From positions 186,001 to 250,000 of the forward strand of contig NZ_QGTL01000003.1 in NCBI RefSeq assembly GCF_003182135.1: DNA of 64,000 bases. Reading direction: 5' to 3'. Shown piece by piece: positions 59,484 to 64,000 of this stretch. Position 1 is the stretch's first letter. Each line of letters starts with the position of its first letter. The position numbers were made by a program, and so were the translations under genes. The stretch comes from Nocardia neocaledoniensis. GTDB taxonomy: Bacteria; Actinomycetota; Actinomycetes; Mycobacteriales; Mycobacteriaceae. The notes below the pieces were generated by a model, which was not told the DNA's origin, ran no database searches, and saw only the letters and a list, made by a program, of their open reading frames with translations.

Positions 59484-59998
59484 GCTACTCCCCCATCGAG
59501 GATCTGGTCGCCGAGCATCTGCGCCGGGTCCGCATGCTGCGCACCGAGTTCGAAGACGAACGAGCTCGCCTGCAAGCCAAGGGCGATGCGCTCCTGGCAG
59601 CGGCACGGGATGCCGAGCAGCGGGCCGCCGAGCAACAGGCGCCACAGCAGGCCATCGGCGCGCAGGAGCCGCCGACTGAGCCGCAACCGACCATCGACCT
59701 GGACGCTGTGCGCCGCGAGGACCAGCAACGCGAAGCGATGGCACGTGTGGCCGCCGAGCGCGCCAGAGCGATCGCCGAGGAGCAAGCGGCTGTGCAACGC
59801 CCCGCCCTCACCACGCAACAGCAGTGGCCACCCGCCGACAACGCGACCGCCCTCCACGAAGACCAACTGCGCGAGGCACGCGAAGCGATCGCTCGTTCGG
59901 CCGCCGCGCGCCGAGCTGCCGAACGCGTCGAGCCGATCGACTACGACGGCTACGACCAAGAGAGCGAATACTTCCGCGGCCGGAACTGGTTCGGCTGA
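59480..59998 (+). CDS. Coiled-coil protein with conserved acidic/aromatic tail
   Basis: A 172-residue protein that starts at GTG overlapping the upstream stop by 4 bases. It is mostly charged helix: [35 protein letters not shown], then a Pro/Gln linker, then [20 protein letters not shown]. It ends [18 protein letters not shown]. The same tail pattern (D-Y-D-x-E-S-E-Y-Y/F-R then W) ends the protein at the right edge of the window. Each is followed by a related Ser/Thr kinase. No signal peptide or membrane helix. Role unknown; an adaptor or kinase substrate is inference. Confidence 0.75.
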   Translation: MSYSPIEDLVAEHLRRVRMLRTEFEDERARLQAKGDALLAAARDAEQRAAEQQAPQQAIGAQEPPTEPQPTIDLDAVRREDQQREAMARVAAERARAIAEEQAAVQRPALTTQQQWPPADNATALHEDQLREAREAIARSAAARRAAERVEPIDYDGYDQESEYFRGRNWFG

Positions 59999-60054
59999 GC
60001 ACTCAGGCGCCCGACCATCGGGACAGACCGCGATCGACACAGACAAGGATCACA

Positions 60055-61737
60055 GTGGACACCTGGGGGACGTCGGCGACCTTCGCCGGCTACGGGATCG
60101 AGCGGGTCCTCGGCCGGGGCGGGATGGGTACGGTGTACCTGGCTAGACATCCGCGGCTGCCACGCCACGTCGCTCTGAAGATTCTCAACTCGGAACTACT
60201 GGGCGACAACGAGATTCGCCAGCGGTTCGAACGCGAGGCCGATCTCGTAGCCCGGCTCGATCACCCGAACATCGTCGCCGTGCAGGACCGCGGGCTCGAG
60301 GGAAACAACCTCTGGATCGCCATGCAATATGTCGCGGGTGCCGACGCGGGAACGCACGGCGTGATGGATCCGGCCAGGGCCGTGCGCATCATCGGCGATG
60401 TCGCGGCCGCCCTGGATTTCGCCCACGGTCGCGGCATCCTGCACCGGGATGTGAAACCGGCCAACATCCTGCTGTCCAGCCCGGAACCCCACCAACCCGA
60501 ACGTGTGCTCCTCGCGGACTTCGGCATTGCGCGGCTCCGCGACGATGTCAACGGCCTCACCCAGACCGGCACGTTCACCGCGACGCTCGCCTACGCCTCG
60601 CCTGAACAACTCTCCGGCGGCATCCTCGATCATCGCAGTGACCAATACTCTTTGGCCTGCACACTTTTCACACTCCTCACCGGTACGGCTCCGTTCACCG
60701 CGACCAACCCGGTCGCGGTCATCGGCGCGCACATGTCCGCACCCGCGCCGCTCCTCTCGGAACGACGGCCCGGCTTGCCCCGTGGACTCGACCTGGTGGT
60801 CCAGCGGGCGATGGCCAAGAATCCTGATCAGCGATTCCGTTCCTGCACCCAATTCGCGCAGGCAGCGGAGCAAGCACTGCGTGCGAGTCTCGTCGCGCCG
60901 ATGGGCGGCCCGGCTCCGGCTCCCGCGTGGGCGCCGGTGAACGCTCCGGCCGCCGTCGCCCCGCCGGGCCACCATCAGGTGCCCGCCATGCCGATGCGAC
61001 CGCGACCTCCTGCGCCGTCGACCGGTCGTGCGCCCCTGTTGATCGCACTGTGGTGCGCGTTCTTCTCCCTCGCGCTCAGCACGCGTGGCATGGACTACTG
61101 GTCGATGTTCGTCGCCGAGCAGATCTCCGGCGGCGCGTTGGTGACCTTGATTCTCGGCTCGATATGCCTCGCACCGCTGGTGGGCCGTCTGTTGGACCCG
61201 CGGACCGTCTGCGTGACCGCACTGGGGATTGCCCTGATCGGCAGCCCGTTGACACTGGCCATGGGTCCCACGTTGGTGAAGTCGGCGATCGCCACCGTGA
61301 CTGTCACTGCAGGCGCGATCGCCATAGGGCAGCTACTAACCATCATCTCCAATTCTGCTCCGAGAAGGCCTGATCCGCAGCTGGCGGCCACGCTCTCCGC
61401 AGCCCCCATCCTGATGATCGCGGCGATCGCGCTCATCCACCGGCTGTACGGCGGAGGCTGGTGGGACCTGTGGTCGGGAACCCACCCCCTCGAGTTCACG
61501 GTGCCACCACTGACCCTGCTGGCCCTGATCCTGGTCCTCGCGCGAACCCCGACCCCCGCGAAGACCGACACCCCGACCGCCTGGCTCATCGGCACCGGAC
61601 TCGCGGCGATCGCCCTCGCCGTCCCGATCATGCACGCCCAAACCGAGAGCGCACTGATCATGTGGGTGTCGATCTCGCTCGCGATCATCGCCACCACGGC
61701 TGCTGTCGGCCGAATGTCGCTCAGCCGTCGAACGTAG
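60055..61737 (+). CDS. Ser/Thr protein kinase with polytopic membrane domain
   Basis: A 560-residue PknB-type kinase. The glycine loop is LGRGGMGTVYLA; Lys42 binds ATP; HRD is at 130-132 and DFG at 155-157; the activation segment ends ATLAYASPEQL. After a Pro-rich linker (about 290-325) there are seven or so membrane helices (APLLIALWCAFFSLALS, GALVTLILGSICLAPLV and others). This is unusual: most actinobacterial kinases have one helix and an outer sensor. GTG 60055 is chosen by AAGGAT upstream and by exact alignment with the paralogue at 62528, which has the same 13-residue lead before GY. Last gene of the EspC-like unit. Confidence 0.9.
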   Translation: MDTWGTSATFAGYGIERVLGRGGMGTVYLARHPRLPRHVALKILNSELLGDNEIRQRFEREADLVARLDHPNIVAVQDRGLEGNNLWIAMQYVAGADAGTHGVMDPARAVRIIGDVAAALDFAHGRGILHRDVKPANILLSSPEPHQPERVLLADFGIARLRDDVNGLTQTGTFTATLAYASPEQLSGGILDHRSDQYSLACTLFTLLTGTAPFTATNPVAVIGAHMSAPAPLLSERRPGLPRGLDLVVQRAMAKNPDQRFRSCTQFAQAAEQALRASLVAPMGGPAPAPAWAPVNAPAAVAPPGHHQVPAMPMRPRPPAPSTGRAPLLIALWCAFFSLALSTRGMDYWSMFVAEQISGGALVTLILGSICLAPLVGRLLDPRTVCVTALGIALIGSPLTLAMGPTLVKSAIATVTVTAGAIAIGQLLTIISNSAPRRPDPQLAATLSAAPILMIAAIALIHRLYGGGWWDLWSGTHPLEFTVPPLTLLALILVLARTPTPAKTDTPTAWLIGTGLAAIALAVPIMHAQTESALIMWVSISLAIIATTAAVGRMSLSRRT

Positions 61738-61924
61738 AGTGCGACGGCTGTAGCCTCTCGCGAAGAGGAGCGGTAGTCGGCGCGCCCGCACCGCGGGCCG
61801 CATCATGGTCGCTCATCGGTGATCAGATCGAGCGGTCGCAGTTCACTTCCGGTCAGCACCGACCGCGCAGGCACATGGCCTGTCGGCCGATGTTCGGTAC
61901 GTTCGATCGCAATAGGGAGGAACG

Positions 61925-62509
61925 ATGACGAGCGGGCCAGTGACGTCGCTGTACGACTTCCAGCTTTCGATGTTGCATGCGATGTGCACCAGCGCTCCGG
62001 AACAGAGCAGGAAGCTCTTGGCCGAGCTCGGGGCGACACGAGATGAGGCTGCCGCCGCGGAGAAACGGTGGTGGTTCACCAGCGCAACGAACAAGTTCAC
62101 CAGGATCGCGGAGTACCTGGATGCCTGGGGCACACCGGACTCCGAACGGACGGAGAACCACGGTGGCCGCGAAATACGTTATGCGGGGTGGGATTTGCCT
62201 TTCTGGCCGGGTCTACGCCTGGAATGGATGGAGATATCAGGCCACAACGCATTGCTGAGGAACCTCCTGCGTACACCCGGCTCACCACGACCTGCGGTGG
62301 CATCGGTAGCCGACCTCGTGCCTTGGTCATGCACTTGGGCGGAGTTCCACGAAATCACTTTGGGGCCTACCGATTTCGTTGACGGTTTCGGTTCCATCGG
62401 AGATGTGGCCTCGTTGAAGACACTGGACCCAGAGACCGGCGACGACTGCCTCTACTGGGCGCATTTCGACTGGGGTCTGCTCCAGTCCATCGAACCTCGC
62501 CCGGCTTGA
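61925..62509 (+). CDS. Unknown protein between the two kinase genes
   Basis: A 194-residue soluble, Trp-rich protein (12 Trp, for example EKRWWFTSATNKF, YAGWDLPFWPGLRLEWMEIS, YWAHFDWG). I recognise no family. GGGAGGAACG before the ATG is a strong ribosome binding site, and codon use is coding-like, so it is probably real. It lies 187 bp after the polytopic kinase and converges on the second kinase. Size and acidic nature would fit an immunity- or effector-partner type protein, but nothing in the sequence proves this. Confidence 0.68.
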   Translation: MTSGPVTSLYDFQLSMLHAMCTSAPEQSRKLLAELGATRDEAAAAEKRWWFTSATNKFTRIAEYLDAWGTPDSERTENHGGREIRYAGWDLPFWPGLRLEWMEISGHNALLRNLLRTPGSPRPAVASVADLVPWSCTWAEFHEITLGPTDFVDGFGSIGDVASLKTLDPETGDDCLYWAHFDWGLLQSIEPRPA

Positions 62510-62527
62510 TCCCACAGCCGCCGCGAT

Positions 62528-63595
62528 TCAGGACAGCACAGCGAGCAGGACGATCGCGATGACCCAGCCCAGAGCGAGGATGACGCCCAACGTCTCGAAG
62601 CGCTGACGCCATACACCCTGCCGCCGTCCTCGACCGAAGGGCGCGGGCGTGGTCTGACGGTGTGCCGACATCGCACTTCCCGATCTCACCGCCGCGACCG
62701 GTGGCGTGGCGGCGGCCGTCGGGGATGTCCTGCTGTCAGACCATGGCCCCAGGTCGACCAGCGGGGACTGGAAGGCCATCGTCACGGCGTCGGCGAACTC
62801 CGCGCAGGTCCCGAACCGATCCCCCGGACGCTTGGCCAGAGCTCGCCGCAGCACCGGATCCAGTGCCGCCGGCAGATTGCGGCTGTGCGTCGAGATCGCC
62901 GGTGGATCGGCCGACATATGCGCCTGGATCACGGCGACCGGGTTCGTCGCGGCGTACGGCGGAGCCCCCGTCAGCAGGACGAACAAGGTACAAGCGAGGG
63001 AATACTGATCGCACCGCGGATCCAGTGGCAGACCTGCCAATTGCTCTGGCGACGCGTAAGCCAGAGTGGCAGTGAATGTCCCGGTCTGTGTCAGTGGATT
63101 CTGATCGAACTGTAGCCGCGCGATACCGAAGTCGGCGACCAGGACACGCTCCGGCTGAGCAGTCTCGGTGCGCCCGAGAAGAATGTTCGCCGGCTTGATG
63201 TCTCGATGCAGCACCCCATGTCCGTGGGCGAAATCCAGCGCCGCGGCCACCTCGGAGACGATCCGAACCGCCCGTTGCGGCTCGATCCGTCCCTCGGCGC
63301 CCGCGTCGGTGCCGTGCACGTACTGCATGGCGATCCACGGCCGCCTACCCTCCACGCCCCGGTCGAAAACGGTGACGACATTCGGGTGATCGAGGCGCGC
63401 GGCGAGGTCGGCTTCGCGTTGGAACCGAGCCCGCGCCTCGGCGTCACCGAACATGTTCTCGTCCAACAGCTTCAAGGCCACCGAACGCGGCAGCCGCGGG
63501 TGCTGCGCGAGGTACACCGTGCCCATTCCGCCGCGCCCGAGTACGCGCTCGAGCCGGTATCCCGCGATCGATCCACCTGGCAGCAAGTCGTTCAC
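62528..63595 (-). CDS. Ser/Thr protein kinase, paralogue of the kinase at 60055
   Basis: A 355-residue PknB-type kinase that aligns without gaps to the kinase at 60055 through about residue 160: Lys42, HRD at 130-132, DFG at 155-157, identical GRGGMGTVYLA and TQTGTFTATLAYASPEQL. After the kinase domain comes a short Pro/Ala/Thr linker and a single C-terminal membrane helix (TLGVILALGWVIAIVLLAVL), with almost no outer part. GTG 63595 gives the same 13-residue lead as the paralogue. It follows the tail protein at 63657 by 61 bp. Confidence 0.9.
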   Translation of the reverse strand: MNDLLPGGSIAGYRLERVLGRGGMGTVYLAQHPRLPRSVALKLLDENMFGDAEARARFQREADLAARLDHPNVVTVFDRGVEGRRPWIAMQYVHGTDAGAEGRIEPQRAVRIVSEVAAALDFAHGHGVLHRDIKPANILLGRTETAQPERVLVADFGIARLQFDQNPLTQTGTFTATLAYASPEQLAGLPLDPRCDQYSLACTLFVLLTGAPPYAATNPVAVIQAHMSADPPAISTHSRNLPAALDPVLRRALAKRPGDRFGTCAEFADAVTMAFQSPLVDLGPWSDSRTSPTAAATPPVAAVRSGSAMSAHRQTTPAPFGRGRRQGVWRQRFETLGVILALGWVIAIVLLAVLS

Positions 63596-63656
63596 CCAGC
63601 TTTCGCCCTTCGCTTTCGGCGGCCTCGCGACCAACCGTTCCCCGTCGACGCGTGCG

Positions 63657-64000
63657 TCAGTCCAGCCAGGTCGAACGGCGGTAGTACTCGGATTCCGAGT
63701 CGTAGTCCCCGTCGGACGGCGCCACGGTCGAGCGGGCCTCGCGCGCCGCCCGCGCACGGGCGACAGCAGCGCGAATCTCCGCCTGCCGTTGTTCCTCAGG
63801 CGACATGGCGGGGTCGGGCACGAACGGGGCAGGAGCCCGAACTTCCTCCACACGGGTGACGTCGGCTGGAGGCTCGGGTTGAACATGTTGTGGCTCAACA
63901 GATTCAATCGAGTCCGGACCGGGCTCCGACTCGCTCAGCGCACGTAGCCGCTCGGCCGCATCGACAGCGAACTGTTCCGCGCGCAACGATGTCTGCCGGT
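63657..64000 (-). CDS. Charged protein with conserved acidic/aromatic tail (5' end outside window)
   Basis: An open frame running off the right edge; the visible part includes EQFAVDAAERLRALSESE, a Pro/Glu/Val-rich linker, and EQRQAEIRAAVARARAAREA. It ends DYDSESEYYRRSTWLD. This tail matches the end of the protein at 59480. Both genes are directly followed by related kinases. An internal TTG at 63986 is not needed as a start because the frame is still open. Confidence 0.7.
   Translation of the reverse strand, partial: RQTSLRAEQFAVDAAERLRALSESEPGPDSIESVEPQHVQPEPPADVTRVEEVRAPAPFVPDPAMSPEEQRQAEIRAAVARARAAREARSTVAPSDGDYDSESEYYRRSTWLD

Noticed and set aside
57826..61737. Complete ESX/type VII secretion locus
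   Set aside because: Only substrate-like and kinase genes are present; no EccB, EccC, EccD, EccE or mycosin genes.

Overview
The window is very GC-rich, densely packed actinobacterial chromosome. Gene content and order point to the Mycobacteriales, most likely Nocardia or a close relative (inference). The evidence is an MspA-type porin, a SAM-IV riboswitch ahead of metY-metX, the ImuA'/ImuB/DnaE2 mutasome with mycobacterial-type LexA boxes, and a run matching the M. tuberculosis guaA to glmS neighbourhood (guaA, guaB3, guaB, a DUF5319 gene, rsdA, sigD, whiB3, groEL1/groES, tsaD, rimI, tsaB, tsaE, alr, nnr, glmS). I saw no tRNA, rRNA, CRISPR array, insertion sequence or prophage.

Positions 1-12000: a SARP/BTAD-ATPase regulator cut by the left edge, a membrane protein, then the SAM-IV riboswitch and the overlapping metY-metX pair for methionine synthesis. 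Two divergent regulator/enzyme pairs follow (TetR with an MpaB-like oxygenase, HxlR with a nitroreductase), each with repeat sequences between the genes. Next come DUF3017, a SPOUT tRNA methyltransferase, DUF167, a DUF4349 lipoprotein and a VapBC module with a palindrome at the vapB start.

Positions 12000-22200: an M48 protease and the SOS mutagenesis genes. dnaE2 is translationally coupled to a small TPR-like gene. imuA'-imuB lie 2.9 kb further along on the same strand. Both units have a LexA box in the promoter region. Between them are an SDR enzyme with its own 22-bp palindrome and a sucrase/ferredoxin-like protein.

Positions 22200-32990: envelope signalling. This holds a Ser/Thr kinase with a C-terminal membrane anchor, a LuxR response regulator with a PspC-type histidine kinase, an MspA porin behind a 17-bp palindrome, a large HTH-nSTAND-WD40 protein with about 14 WD-like repeats, and a PspC/LiaF-like protein with one or two very small downstream genes.

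Positions 32970-57700: core metabolism and stress. It includes guanine nucleotide genes (guaA, guaB3, guaB), SigD and its anti-sigma RsdA, WhiB3, an extra ECF sigma factor with an unusually short anti-sigma partner, CIRCE-controlled groES-groEL1, an Hsp70-like membrane protein, the alr-hydrolase-tsaE-tsaB-rimI-tsaD cluster, nnr with a degenerate copy of its own 3' end behind it, a cupredoxin lipoprotein, and glmS. Two alpha/beta-hydrolase-fold proteins here lack the catalytic serine.

Positions 57700-64000: the most unusual region. A four-gene unit encodes an EspC-like type VII substrate, a large WXG-type protein, a coiled-coil protein with a distinctive C-terminal tail, and a polytopic Ser/Thr kinase. 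A convergent second unit at the right edge carries another protein with the same tail followed by a closely related kinase. A gene of unknown function lies between them. This looks like a duplicated tail-protein/kinase module linked to type VII substrates, and it is the best candidate for an undescribed system here.
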